Shown: positions 1 through 7,087, numbered from the stretch's first letter. The stretch: 16,577 bases of DNA from Candidatus Staskawiczbacteria bacterium (GCA_026395275.1 JAPLZA010000036.1:1-16577), one strand, 5' to 3'. The notes: generated from the letters alone by a model not told the origin. Numbers and translations: made by a program.

Positions 1-468
1 CAAGAAAATGGATTTAGAAGTTCTACGGTAAATATTCCGGCAATTGTTGGTTTTGCTAAAGCTGCTGAGATTTGTAAAACAGAAATGAAAAAAGAATCAG
101 CAAGATTAACAAAGTTAAGAAATAAATTAATAAAAGGAATTTTTAAAATAAAAGGTTCACGTTTAAACGGCCATTCTAAAAATAGACTGCCGAATAATGT
201 TAATGTGTCTTTTCCTTTAATAGAAGGGGAGTCGTTGTTAATACAGTTAGATTTGCATGGGATTGCTTGTTCTACGGGCTCGGCCTGCTCTTCTATAAAA
301 TTAGAGCCAAGTTATGTGCTTTTAGCTATTGGATTAAAACCGGCAGAAGCCCATGGGTCTTTAAGAATTTCTTTGGGGAGACAAACAACAGAAAAAGATA
401 TAAACTATTTTTTGAAAGTTTTGCCAAAGGTTGTAAAACAATTAGAATTAATGTCTCCATTCAAGTAA
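1..468 (+). CDS. iscS: Cysteine desulfurase, class I (NifS/IscS type), 3' part only
   Basis: The frame is open from base 1, so the gene starts upstream; 155 residues are visible, roughly the last 40% of a usual desulfurase. The PLP enzyme takes sulfur from cysteine onto an active-site cysteine and passes it to scaffold and thiolation proteins in the cytoplasm. Visible signs are the conserved arginine/asparagine stretch near the visible N-terminus (GFRSSTVNIPAIVGF), the class I active-site loop GIACSTGSACSS with the probable catalytic Cys near visible residue 96, and the C-terminal R-x-SLG motif. An ATG at 85 is internal, not the start. It ends one base before the IscU-type gene, which indicates one operon; mnmA, a classic sulfur acceptor, lies downstream. 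NifS and IscS cannot be told apart from this fragment. Confidence 0.93.
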   Translation, partial: QENGFRSSTVNIPAIVGFAKAAEICKTEMKKESARLTKLRNKLIKGIFKIKGSRLNGHSKNRLPNNVNVSFPLIEGESLLIQLDLHGIACSTGSACSSIKLEPSYVLLAIGLKPAEAHGSLRISLGRQTTEKDINYFLKVLPKVVKQLELMSPFK

Positions 469-469
469 T

Positions 470-952
470 ATGAAAAAAAATAACAAAATTTGTGGAGGTC
501 TTTATACGGAAAAGGTTATGGAGACATTTAAAAATCCGCATAATTACGGAAAAATTAAAAATGCATCGGGAATCGGAAAAGTGGGCAACATTGTCTGTGG
601 AGACGTGATGTGGCTTTATATTAAGGTAGATAAGAATGAAAAAATTAAAGACATAAAGTTTGAAACTTTTGGATGCGTTGCAGCAATTTCTACAAGTTCT
701 ACAATTACTGATTTGGCAAAAGGAAAAACTATAAAACAGGCTTTGGCAATAGAAAAAAATGATATTGTAAAAAAACTTGGCGGGCTTCCGGCAATAAAAT
801 ATCACTGTTCAATTTTAGCAGTGGATGCATTGATTGAGGCAATTTATGATTATTTTTCTAAAAACAAAATTAAAATTTCGTCTGATTTGGAGAAAAAACA
901 TCAGATAATAAAAAAATCTAGAGACATCATAGAGGAAAGATATAAAAAGTAA
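470..952 (+). CDS. iscU: IscU/NifU-type Fe-S cluster scaffold protein
   Basis: A 160-residue protein of the IscU/NifU N-terminal family, on which Fe-S clusters are built from iron and desulfurase sulfur. All family ligands are visible: Cys43 and Asp45 in VCGDVM, Cys69 in FGCVAAIS, and His112-Cys113 in YHCSIL. The N-terminal YTEKVMETFKNPHNYG segment is also typical. A charged tail of about 30 residues follows the fold and is longer than in E. coli IscU. The ATG lies one base after the desulfurase stop with no Shine-Dalgarno, so translation is probably coupled. The usual LPPVK chaperone-binding motif reads LPAIK here, so interaction with an HscA-like chaperone is uncertain. Confidence 0.95.
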   Translation: MKKNNKICGGLYTEKVMETFKNPHNYGKIKNASGIGKVGNIVCGDVMWLYIKVDKNEKIKDIKFETFGCVAAISTSSTITDLAKGKTIKQALAIEKNDIVKKLGGLPAIKYHCSILAVDALIEAIYDYFSKNKIKISSDLEKKHQIIKKSRDIIEERYKK

Positions 953-975
953 AAACATATTGACATGGAAGGCAA

Positions 976-1007
976 AAAGGACGAATATGAAATTAACATC
1001 GTCCTTT
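976..1007 (+). promoter_or_regulatory. Perfect 9-bp inverted repeat upstream of the 1056 gene
   Basis: AAAGGACGA (976-984) and TCGTCCTTT (999-1007) are perfect reverse complements separated by 14 bases. It lies 24 bases after the iscU stop and 48 before the next start. On the + strand no long T-run follows, but on the - strand the right-hand arm is followed by TTTTT, so it could be a weak terminator, a leader hairpin or an operator. A TTGACA at 960-965 lies just upstream without a convincing -10 box. Confidence 0.5.
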
Positions 1008-1043
1008 GAAATTGTTTCTTAGGCGACCCAAAAACGCAAAAGA

Positions 1044-1049
1044 AAGGAG
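1044..1049 (+). promoter_or_regulatory. Strong Shine-Dalgarno AAGGAG
   Basis: AAGGAG lies six bases before the ATG at 1056 and fixes that start. It is the only clear Shine-Dalgarno I find in front of any gene in this window; the other starts are preceded by A/T-only or near A/T-only sequence. Confidence 0.8.
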
Positions 1050-1055
1050 CCTGCC

Positions 1056-1622
1056 ATGATCAGGAAGAAATTGCGAGAATGGGCCGTCAACAGAGAATTG
1101 TGGCGCCCCAAGTTAATAGTGATTAACCACGCCAGTCCCATTTGGGACAGGATAAAGGCCGGTAATTATTTCCATGTTGACATGGATATAAATGCAGAAA
1201 GCTTTCCTCTTTTTTTGAAAGACGAAGTAGAAGAGAAGTTGATAAAGTTTTATCATCGTCCACTTGGTTTGGAGATTAGCACTCAAAAGGCAATCTTTAG
1301 GATTGGAAGAGCCAAGAGGATGGGTGTTCCTATCGGAATTGAGGAATTGCTTGCCATTGGTGAGCAATATTCAGATCTTCAAATGGAATATCCTATGGTT
1401 GCCCTGGGAACTGTCTGTAAGTGTGAATTTATGGGGCACGATGGTTTTGCTTTTCCTTGCCTGTATGAGATTGAAGGTAAAAGAGAATTGGGTTTAACGC
1501 GTTTCCGCGGAGATCCAAAGTTTCATATTTGGGCAAAAGATTATCGTTTTCCATATTATGTTCCGGATCCTAAACCAGAACAGACAGTTGGATTCGAGAT
1601 TCCTGTGCCACAAGTAGCTTAG
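1056..1622 (+). CDS. Unrecognised 188-residue protein, GC-richer than neighbours
   Basis: I do not recognise a family. The protein looks soluble, with no signal peptide or membrane segment. It has a basic start (MIRKKLREWAVNRELWRPK), an acidic/aliphatic middle around residues 45-65, two cysteines close together (VCKCEF, about residue 123), and an aromatic C-terminal part (FHIWAKDYRFPYYVPDPKP) that suggests a compact beta-rich domain. Base composition differs from the neighbours: by hand count 1081-1140 is 32/60 G+C against 16/60 for 721-780 in iscU. It has its own Shine-Dalgarno and intrinsic terminator, and an inverted repeat lies just upstream, so it behaves as a self-contained unit between iscU and mnmA. 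Acquired cargo or a high-expression gene are both possible; its function is unknown. Confidence 0.85.
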   Translation: MIRKKLREWAVNRELWRPKLIVINHASPIWDRIKAGNYFHVDMDINAESFPLFLKDEVEEKLIKFYHRPLGLEISTQKAIFRIGRAKRMGVPIGIEELLAIGEQYSDLQMEYPMVALGTVCKCEFMGHDGFAFPCLYEIEGKRELGLTRFRGDPKFHIWAKDYRFPYYVPDPKPEQTVGFEIPVPQVA

Positions 1623-1665
1623 CCGGTGAAAATTTTTTCGTAAGACTTTTCATCGGTCTTTTTTT
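1623..1665 (+). terminator. Intrinsic terminator after the 1056 gene
   Basis: CCGGTGAAAA (1623-1632) pairs with TTTTCATCGG (1647-1656) through ten base pairs with one G-U, followed by a TCTTTTTTT tract. The stem begins directly after the TAG at 1620-1622 and the T-tract ends ten bases before the mnmA ATG, so mnmA must rely on read-through or on a start point in the T-rich gap. Confidence 0.8.
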
Positions 1666-1674
1666 CTAATAATA

Positions 1675-2850
1675 ATGAAATCAACAAAAAATAAAAAATT
1701 AATACGGGTTGTTGTGGGGATGTCTGGGGGAGTTGATTCAAGCGTTGCAGCAGCTTTGTTAAAGCAGACTGGTTTTGACGTTGTGGGAGTTTTTATGAAG
1801 TTTTGGAAGGATGGTAAATCGTCTGACAATAGATGTTGTTCTGTTGAGTCAGAAAAATTAGCCAGGCTGGTTGCAAAAGAAATTGGAATTCCTTTTTATG
1901 TGTTGAATGTTGAAAAAGAGTTTAAAAAGAAAGTTGTTGATTACTTTTTGGCAGAATATAAAAAAGGCAAAACCCCAAATCCTTGCGTTGTTTGCAATAA
2001 AGAAATTAAATTCGGATTTTTGATAAACAAGGCATTATCTTTGGGAGCTGATTTTGTGGCAACGGGCCACTACGCTCAAATTTCGCTCTCACGCTCGGCA
2101 ACAAACTTTTTTCCGTCTGCTGGTAAGCCCCCTTTGCCTCTACGGGCAAGTGGACCAGGGACTGCAAAAAGTTCATTGCCTCGCTTTAAAAACTTGCTAC
2201 CTCGCTTATTGAAAGGGGAGGATAAAAATAAAGATCAGTCGTATTTTTTGTGGCAGTTAAGCCAAGAGCAGTTAAGCCATGTTTTGTTTCCAATTGGTGG
2301 GTATACAAAGCCAGAAGTGAGAAAATTAGCTAAAAAGTTTAAATTACCTACGGCTGAAACTCCGGAGTCTCAGGAAGTTTGTTTTGTGCAAGATACAACA
2401 AATAATTTTCTCAAAAAATATTTAAAAGCAAAACCAGGCCCCGTAATTGAGCAAGCTCAAAACGGGGTAAAGAAAATTATAGGCCAACATAATGGTTTGT
2501 GGTTTTATACAATTGGTCAAAGAAGGGGACTGGAAATTCAGCAAGGGCCGTGGTTTGTAGTTAACAAAGATTTTAAAAAGAACATATTAGTTGTTTCTAA
2601 AAATCAAAAAGATTTAGAGAGAAAAGAATTAGTTGCGGGTGATATAAACTGGATTACTCTACAAAAGTTGCCCTTAAGCGTAGAGGTTAAAATAAGATAT
2701 AAAAGCGCTTTTGCCAAAGCTAAAATTTCTTCGTTGGGGAAAAATAAGATAAAAGTTATTTTTCTAAAGAAGCAAAGAGCTATAACTCCCGGTCAGTCAG
2801 TAGTTTTTTACAAGAAAGAAGAGTTGTTAGGAGGAGGAATAATAGAATAG
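1675..2850 (+). CDS. mnmA: tRNA-specific 2-thiouridylase MnmA with an internal insertion
   Basis: MnmA activates U34 of certain tRNAs with ATP and inserts sulfur delivered from a cysteine desulfurase. Visible motifs are the PP-loop GMSGGVDSS (residues 15-23), the first catalytic cysteine in VCNKEIKF (Cys107), ATGHYA (129-134), NKDQSYFLWQL (185-195), the second cysteine in SQEVCFV (Cys236) and the YTIGQRRGL segment. At 391 residues it is somewhat longer than the usual 360-370. The excess is a proline/serine-rich stretch, roughly residues 137-178, between ATGHYA and LLKGEDKNKDQ, where E. coli MnmA has only about ten residues; its DNA is a GC-rich imperfect palindrome (see 2097-2180). The reading frame and both catalytic cysteines are intact, so the enzyme is probably functional. 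The start has no Shine-Dalgarno. Confidence 0.95.
   Translation: MKSTKNKKLIRVVVGMSGGVDSSVAAALLKQTGFDVVGVFMKFWKDGKSSDNRCCSVESEKLARLVAKEIGIPFYVLNVEKEFKKKVVDYFLAEYKKGKTPNPCVVCNKEIKFGFLINKALSLGADFVATGHYAQISLSRSATNFFPSAGKPPLPLRASGPGTAKSSLPRFKNLLPRLLKGEDKNKDQSYFLWQLSQEQLSHVLFPIGGYTKPEVRKLAKKFKLPTAETPESQEVCFVQDTTNNFLKKYLKAKPGPVIEQAQNGVKKIIGQHNGLWFYTIGQRRGLEIQQGPWFVVNKDFKKNILVVSKNQKDLERKELVAGDINWITLQKLPLSVEVKIRYKSAFAKAKISSLGKNKIKVIFLKKQRAITPGQSVVFYKKEELLGGGIIE
2097..2180 (+). repeat. Imperfect 84-nt palindrome inserted in frame within mnmA
   Basis: Outer arms GGCAACAAACTTTTT (2097-2111) and AAAAAGTTCATTGCC (2166-2180) match at 13 of 15 positions. Nested inside are GTC/GAC (2115-2117, 2160-2162), CTGGT/ACCAG (2120-2124, 2154-2158) and TTGCC/GGCAA (2134-2138, 2145-2149), all nearly co-centred, so the whole element can form one long hairpin. 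It is GC-richer than the flanking gene and coincides with the extra residues in MnmA. It resembles in kind the small palindromic elements known inside Rickettsia proteins; no second copy is present in this window. Confidence 0.65.
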
Positions 2851-2853
2851 GGG

Positions 2854-2884
2854 GGGGCGTGCTATTGACACGCCCCTTTGTTCT
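2854..2884 (+). terminator. Intrinsic terminator after mnmA
   Basis: GGGGCGTG (2854-2861) and CACGCCCC (2869-2876) form a perfect 8-bp GC-rich stem with a 7-base loop, followed by TTTGTTCT. It begins three bases after the mnmA stop. The -35 box of the next promoter lies across the loop and right arm. Confidence 0.85.
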
Positions 2885-2892
2885 GATATAAT
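2865..2892 (+). promoter_or_regulatory. Copper operon promoter TTGACA-N16-TATAAT
   Basis: Perfect -35 TTGACA (2865-2870), a 16-base spacer and perfect -10 TATAAT (2887-2892) with an upstream TG at the extended -10 position (2884-2885). The start point should fall near 2899, at the edge of the TACCC/GGGTA operator, giving a leader of about 45 bases before csoR. Confidence 0.85.
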
Positions 2893-2899
2893 AGACCTA

Positions 2900-2916
2900 T
2901 ACCCCAGGTATGGGTA
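2900..2916 (+). promoter_or_regulatory. Probable CsoR operator at the transcription start
   Basis: TACCC (2900-2904) and GGGTA (2912-2916) form an inverted repeat around CAGGTAT. Inverted G-tracts of this kind are typical DNA targets of CsoR/RcnR family repressors. It starts eight bases after the -10 box and lies directly upstream of a csoR-type gene, so bound repressor would block the promoter and regulate its own operon. Confidence 0.65.
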
Positions 2917-2943
2917 CATACACAATTAATTATATAAATTATT

Positions 2944-3219
2944 ATGTTAAGCAAAAATAAAGAAAAAGCGCTTATAAGCTTTAAAAAAGCTCACAGCCTA
3001 TTGGCTAAAATAATAGATATGACTGAAAAAGGAGAATATTGCATGGATATTATGCAGCAAAACTTAGCTGCTATTGGTCTTTTGAGGTCAGCTCACGAAA
3101 TGTTGATGGAGAATCACTTGAATTCTTGCTTTAAAAACGCTATGGCGTCAAAAAACGAGAGAAGAAAAAAGCAAATGACCGATGAAATATTAAAAGTAAC
3201 AAAACTTTTTAATAAATAA
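2944..3219 (+). CDS. csoR: CsoR-family copper-sensing repressor
   Basis: This 91-residue all-helical protein of the metal-sensitive repressor family (DUF156) releases operator DNA when it binds Cu(I). The copper ligand set of CsoR is complete: Cys33 in GEYCMDI, then His58 and Cys62 in ENHLNSC (H-x3-C). This Cys-His-Cys pattern separates it from nickel/cobalt RcnR (which carries more histidines) and from FrmR. The usual Arg-rich N-terminal segment is Lys-rich here (KNKEKALISFKKAH). It is the first gene of the copper operon, after a consensus promoter and an inverted-repeat operator, and its stop directly abuts the next ATG. No Shine-Dalgarno is visible. The assignment is secure at family level, and copper is the likely metal from both ligands and neighbours. 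Confidence 0.9.
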   Translation: MLSKNKEKALISFKKAHSLLAKIIDMTEKGEYCMDIMQQNLAAIGLLRSAHEMLMENHLNSCFKNAMASKNERRKKQMTDEILKVTKLFNK

Positions 3220-4251
3220 ATGAAAGAATATATTTATAAAGTTCAGGGAATGCACTGTGCTTCATGTGAAATTTTAATTGAGAAAAAGCTTTTGGAAGTT
3301 AAAAACATAAAATCAGTTAACGCTTCAACTCCAAAAGGGGAAGTTGTAATAAAATATAATGGAGACAGGCCGTCGTTGCAAGAATTAGGTGTAATTTTTA
3401 AAAACGATAAGTACAGTTTTTTTGAAAACTCGGATGCTTTTAAAAATAAACCATTGAAAGAAACCTTTAGTTCAACTTATTTAGGATTTACAATTTCTAT
3501 TTTAATAGTGCTTGGTTTTTTGTTGTTAGATAAAATGGGAATATCAGGGCTTTTGAGCATAAGCTCAAAGTCATCTGTTTTTTCATTTTTTGGGTTTGGA
3601 ATATTGGCCGGGCTTTCCAGTTGCGCTGCTTTAGTTGGAGGCATTGTGCTGTCTATGTCTAAGCAGTGGCAAGAATTATATGCTAACGAGAGAAAAACAT
3701 ATAAAAAGTTTCAGCCACACTTATTGTTTAATGCCGGCAGAATTATTTCTTACGCATTGTTTGGGGCGCTATTGGGAGCAATAGGAAGCAGGCTTGCAAT
3801 TTCTTTGACATTTACGTCTTTCTTATTATTTGCGGTTTCTATTTTGATGATTCTTTTGGGTTTGCAAATGTTGGGGGTTAAAGGGTTCAATAAATTTCAA
3901 ATTTCAACTCCAAAATTTATTACCCGAGGCATTGCAAACGAAAATAATTTTAAAGGAAAATATATGCCCCTTATTATGGGAGCCTTAACTTTCTTTTTGC
4001 CTTGTGGATTCACAATTACAGCTCAAACAATCGCTTTGCTGTCGGCCAGTCCACTGCAAGGAGGCTTAATAATGGGATTTTTTGCTCTTGGTACAGCTCC
4101 AATGCTTTTACTGATTGGTTTTTCAAGCGTGAAATTTTTTGAGAAACCACATTTGTCGGCAACTTTTTCAAAAATTGCCGGATTCTTAGTAATATTTTTT
4201 GCATTTTATAATATATATAATCAACTAAACGTATTAGGATTAATAAAATAA
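3220..4251 (+). CDS. HMA domain fused to a DsbD_2/TauE-like polytopic membrane protein
   Basis: 343 residues. Residues 1-70 are a heavy-metal-associated domain with the Cu(I) motif GMHCASC (Cys13, Cys16). The rest is a hydrophobic domain with about six membrane segments (near 87-105, 119-146, 170-190, 195-220, 248-275, 280-302, 313-335), of the kind often labelled sulfite exporter TauE/SafE or DsbD_2/UreH-like. It has one conserved cysteine in each half: Cys135 in GLSSC and Cys262 in FFLPCGF, placed like the redox pair of CcdA/DsbD. Two roles fit: carrying electrons across the membrane to periplasmic thiols, or passing Cu(I) across. The ATG directly follows the csoR stop, so the two are co-translated. 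A true sulfite exporter is unlikely given the HMA domain and copper context. Confidence 0.85.
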   Translation: MKEYIYKVQGMHCASCEILIEKKLLEVKNIKSVNASTPKGEVVIKYNGDRPSLQELGVIFKNDKYSFFENSDAFKNKPLKETFSSTYLGFTISILIVLGFLLLDKMGISGLLSISSKSSVFSFFGFGILAGLSSCAALVGGIVLSMSKQWQELYANERKTYKKFQPHLLFNAGRIISYALFGALLGAIGSRLAISLTFTSFLLFAVSILMILLGLQMLGVKGFNKFQISTPKFITRGIANENNFKGKYMPLIMGALTFFLPCGFTITAQTIALLSASPLQGGLIMGFFALGTAPMLLLIGFSSVKFFEKPHLSATFSKIAGFLVIFFAFYNIYNQLNVLGLIK

Positions 4252-4255
4252 AAAA

Positions 4256-4705
4256 ATGAACAACAATAAAACCATACAATATGTAACCATGTCAGTAATA
4301 ATAATTTCAGTATTAATTTCAGGATATATTTTAATAGGCCCTGGCAATCAACCTTCAAATCAAGGCAATAATCAAAACCAAAATGCTAATCAAGATACGA
4401 ACGGTTTAGCCCCCATAGTTAATGGCAAGCAAATTATTAAAATGACGGTTCTTGGATCTAGCTATAGTCCAAATTATTTTAAATTGAAAGCCGGAATTCC
4501 TGTGCAATGGGAAATTACTTCTTCGGGACAGTCGGGGTGTGACAGCGGAGCTATAGTTGCAAACGGGTTATTGCAGGGCATTACTTATTTAGATCCTGGC
4601 GCCGGTCAAGTTAAGGTTGTGGAATTTACTCCGCAAAGCGTGGGAACATATAGATTTAGTTGCACCATGGGAATGGTTAGGGGAACAATAGAAGTAGTAA
4701 ATTAA
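4256..4705 (+). CDS. Membrane-anchored cupredoxin-domain protein
   Basis: 149 residues. An uncleaved signal anchor (residues about 9-28) is followed by an Asn/Gln-rich linker (31-48) and a cupredoxin-like beta domain (about 58-149) outside the membrane. Likely copper ligands are Cys95 in SGCDSG and the C-terminal CTMGM loop (Cys136, Met138, Met140), which matches cupredoxin proteins often encoded beside copper ATPases rather than the His-Cys-His-Met set of plastocyanin. It probably binds copper exported by CopA, or shuttles it within the envelope. The gene starts four bases after the preceding stop and belongs to the same operon. The family fit is good; the direction of copper flow is inference. 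Confidence 0.88.
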   Translation: MNNNKTIQYVTMSVIIISVLISGYILIGPGNQPSNQGNNQNQNANQDTNGLAPIVNGKQIIKMTVLGSSYSPNYFKLKAGIPVQWEITSSGQSGCDSGAIVANGLLQGITYLDPGAGQVKVVEFTPQSVGTYRFSCTMGMVRGTIEVVN

Positions 4706-4711
4706 ATTTTT

Positions 4712-4912
4712 ATGGTAAAAAAAATAACAAAAAATACCACATTAGCGAAAATAATTGAGAAAAGGGGCGGCGCTAAAATTTTAGCGAAAAATGGCGTGCC
4801 GTGTTTGTCTTGCCCAATGGCGCAATTTGAAATTGATGAGCTTAAAATTGGCAAAGTCTGCAAAATGTATGGATTAAATTTAAGTAAAATATTAAAAGAA
4901 TTAAACAAATAA
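4712..4912 (+). CDS. DUF1858-like small CxxC protein
   Basis: 66 residues, basic and cytoplasmic. The pattern fits DUF1858: a helical start (TTLAKIIEKRGGAKILAKNG), a VPCLSCPMA segment with Cys31 and Cys34, then a helix with a third cysteine (KVCKMYGLNL) and a terminal ILKELN. DUF1858 proteins are often found alone or fused to redox or hybrid-cluster proteins; their role is not settled. Sitting between a cupredoxin and copA, six bases after one and one base before the other, it could be a small copper- or thiol-handling partner. That function is inference from position and the CxxC. Confidence 0.75.
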   Translation: MVKKITKNTTLAKIIEKRGGAKILAKNGVPCLSCPMAQFEIDELKIGKVCKMYGLNLSKILKELNK

Positions 4913-4913
4913 T

Positions 4914-7073
4914 ATGTCAGAAAAAACTACTTTAAAAATTGGTGGAATGACCTGCGCTTCATGCGCATCGGTTATTGAGTACAGCCTTAAAAAAGAAAAG
5001 GGCATTAATTCTGCTAACGTTAATTTAGCTTCTGAAAAAGCTTATATTGATTTTGACCAAAATATTTTGGCAGAAAAAGATATAAGGAAAATAATAAAAA
5101 GTTTAGGTTACAGCGTTGTTGAGGGAGATAATATTGGCAACGAGGCTAAAAAATTAAAGATTAGGTTTATTTTATCTCTAATTTTTGGTTTGCCGGTAAT
5201 GTATACAATGGTTTCTGGCGCTATGGGTTTGCCAAAATATGTTTTAGCAATTTTGTCTGCGATTGTTATTTTGATTTGCTTTGATATTTGGAAATCTGGA
5301 TTTAAAAAACTTATTAAATTATCGCCCAACATGGATTCGTTAATTTTTATTGGAACAGCTGTGGCATTTTTTTACAGTTTAGTAGAAACATTTTTAGGAG
5401 GGGACGTTTATTTTGAAAGCGCAATTTTTATTTTGATTTTTATTTCTCTTGGAAAATATTTGGAAGAAACCACAAAAGGAAAAACATCTTCGGCAATAAA
5501 AAGTTTAATTGGGCTACAGCCAAAAACCGCGACAGTAATAAAAAATGGGACAGAATCGGAAATTTTAATTTCAGAGGTGCAAGTTGGAGATATAATTTTA
5601 GTTAAGCCGGGAGAAAAAATTCCGGTTGATGGAGTTGTTGTTGAAGGATATTCAGGAGTAGATGAAAAAGCTATTACCGGAGAATCAATTCCGGTTGAAA
5701 AGAAAAAGGGCGACCAAGTTATTGGAGCTACTATAAATAAAACAGGAGTTTTTAAATTTAAGGCAACAAAAGTTGGGAAAGACACAATGTTGTCTCAAAT
5801 TATAAGAATAGTTGAGGATGCCATGGGTTCTAAAGCTCCGATCCAGCTTTTAGCTGACAAGGTTTCGTTTTATTTCGTTCCCACAGTCATTGTAATCGCC
5901 TTGGTGGCCGGCGTTGTATGGTTTGTAGCTTTACATCAACTATCTACTGCTTTGGCTATTTTTGTGGCAGTTTTGATAATTGCTTGCCCTTGTGCTTTAG
6001 GACTGGCAACTCCAACAGCAGTTATGATGGGCACGGGTTTGGCAGCTAAAAATGGAATTTTAATTAAATCTTCTAGCGCATTGGAAATAGCTAAAGATGT
6101 TAACATGGTTGTTTTTGATAAAACAGGGACTTTAACAAAAGGAGAGCCGGTTGTTACAGAAATAATTTCTATTAATAAAGATTTTATAGAAGAAGATATT
6201 TTACAAATTGCAGCTTCTGTAGAAAAAAATTCTGAGCACCCTTTGGCTCAAGCTATTGTGGACAAAGCTAAGGAAAAAAATATTGCCTTGAGCGAAATCG
6301 AAGGTTTTCAAGCAATTCCGGGCAAGGGAGTAGAAGCAGAATTTAATGGAAAAAAGATTTTATTGGGGACAAGGAAACTCATGAAAGACAGCAAAATTTC
6401 TGTTGATTTAATTGAAGACAAAATGATAGCTCTTGAAAACCAAGGAAAAACAGCAATGATTTTAGCCGTCGGTAAGAAAATCGTCGGGATTATTGCGGTA
6501 GCGGATGTTTTAAAAGAAAATTCTAAAAAAGCAGTTGAAATGTTGCACAAAATGGGAAAACAAGTTGCAATAATTACCGGAGACAACAAGAGGGTGGGTG
6601 AGGCAATTGCTAAACAATTAGGAATTGATAGAGTTTTAGCTGAAGTTTTGCCACAGGGAAAATCTGACGAAATTAAGAAATTACAACGGCCCGCAAACGG
6701 GCACCCCGGCATGGTTGTTGCAATGGTTGGCGATGGAATTAACGATGCGCCGGCTTTGGCTCAGGCAAACCTAGGAATTGCTTTAGGTTCTGGAACTGAT
6801 GTGGCAATGGAAACCGGAGAAATTGTTCTGATAAAAGACGACTTGAGAGATGTTGTTAAAGCAATGGATTTAAGCAGATATACTTTAAATAAAATAAAAC
6901 AAAATCTTTTTTGGGCATTTTTCTATAATATTATTGGAATTCCTGTTGCTGCCGGAGTTTTATTCCCGTTGACAGGTTGGCTTCTAAATCCGTCTGTTGC
7001 GGCTGCGGCCATGGCTTTTTCTTCTGTAAGCGTTGTTTTGAATTCACTGTCGATGAAAGGATATAAGAGTTAG
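4914..7073 (+). CDS. copA: Copper-exporting P1B-type ATPase CopA
   Basis: 719 residues, normal for a single-HMA CopA. It exports Cu(I) from the cytoplasm using ATP. Features in order: HMA motif GMTCASC (Cys14, Cys17), actuator TGES (255-258), membrane metal site CPC (358-360) in IIACPCALGLATP, phosphorylation site DKTGT (Asp402), nucleotide-binding SEHPL (440-444), GDGINDAP (606-613), and Cu(I)-specific Tyr671-Asn672 and Met700/Ser703-Ser704 in the last two helices. All catalytic residues are present. A GC-rich segment (RPANGHPGM) lengthens the linker just before VVAMVGDGIND, where relatives usually have about four residues; its DNA holds a small palindrome (6689-6702). The ATG follows the DUF1858 stop by one base. 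Control should be by the CsoR-regulated promoter at 2865. Confidence 0.97.
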   Translation: MSEKTTLKIGGMTCASCASVIEYSLKKEKGINSANVNLASEKAYIDFDQNILAEKDIRKIIKSLGYSVVEGDNIGNEAKKLKIRFILSLIFGLPVMYTMVSGAMGLPKYVLAILSAIVILICFDIWKSGFKKLIKLSPNMDSLIFIGTAVAFFYSLVETFLGGDVYFESAIFILIFISLGKYLEETTKGKTSSAIKSLIGLQPKTATVIKNGTESEILISEVQVGDIILVKPGEKIPVDGVVVEGYSGVDEKAITGESIPVEKKKGDQVIGATINKTGVFKFKATKVGKDTMLSQIIRIVEDAMGSKAPIQLLADKVSFYFVPTVIVIALVAGVVWFVALHQLSTALAIFVAVLIIACPCALGLATPTAVMMGTGLAAKNGILIKSSSALEIAKDVNMVVFDKTGTLTKGEPVVTEIISINKDFIEEDILQIAASVEKNSEHPLAQAIVDKAKEKNIALSEIEGFQAIPGKGVEAEFNGKKILLGTRKLMKDSKISVDLIEDKMIALENQGKTAMILAVGKKIVGIIAVADVLKENSKKAVEMLHKMGKQVAIITGDNKRVGEAIAKQLGIDRVLAEVLPQGKSDEIKKLQRPANGHPGMVVAMVGDGINDAPALAQANLGIALGSGTDVAMETGEIVLIKDDLRDVVKAMDLSRYTLNKIKQNLFWAFFYNIIGIPVAAGVLFPLTGWLLNPSVAAAAMAFSSVSVVLNSLSMKGYKS
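6689..6702 (+). repeat. Short GC-rich palindrome inside copA
   Basis: GCCCG-CAAA-CGGGC is a perfect 5-bp stem with a 4-base loop, followed by ACCCCGGC. It is a conspicuous GC island in an AT-rich gene and matches the extra residues RPANGHPGM in the linker before the GDGIND motif. Confidence 0.5.
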
Positions 7074-7087
7074 CAAGAGTTAGATGC

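Noticed and set aside
960..988. TTGACA as a -35 box for the 1056 gene
   Set aside because: No acceptable -10 box at 15-19 bases, and the hairpin occupies that region.
5408..5785. Long antisense open frames, for example here and at 6308-6712
   Set aside because: They lie opposite copA, have no promoter or start signals, and their products look like complement-strand shadows.
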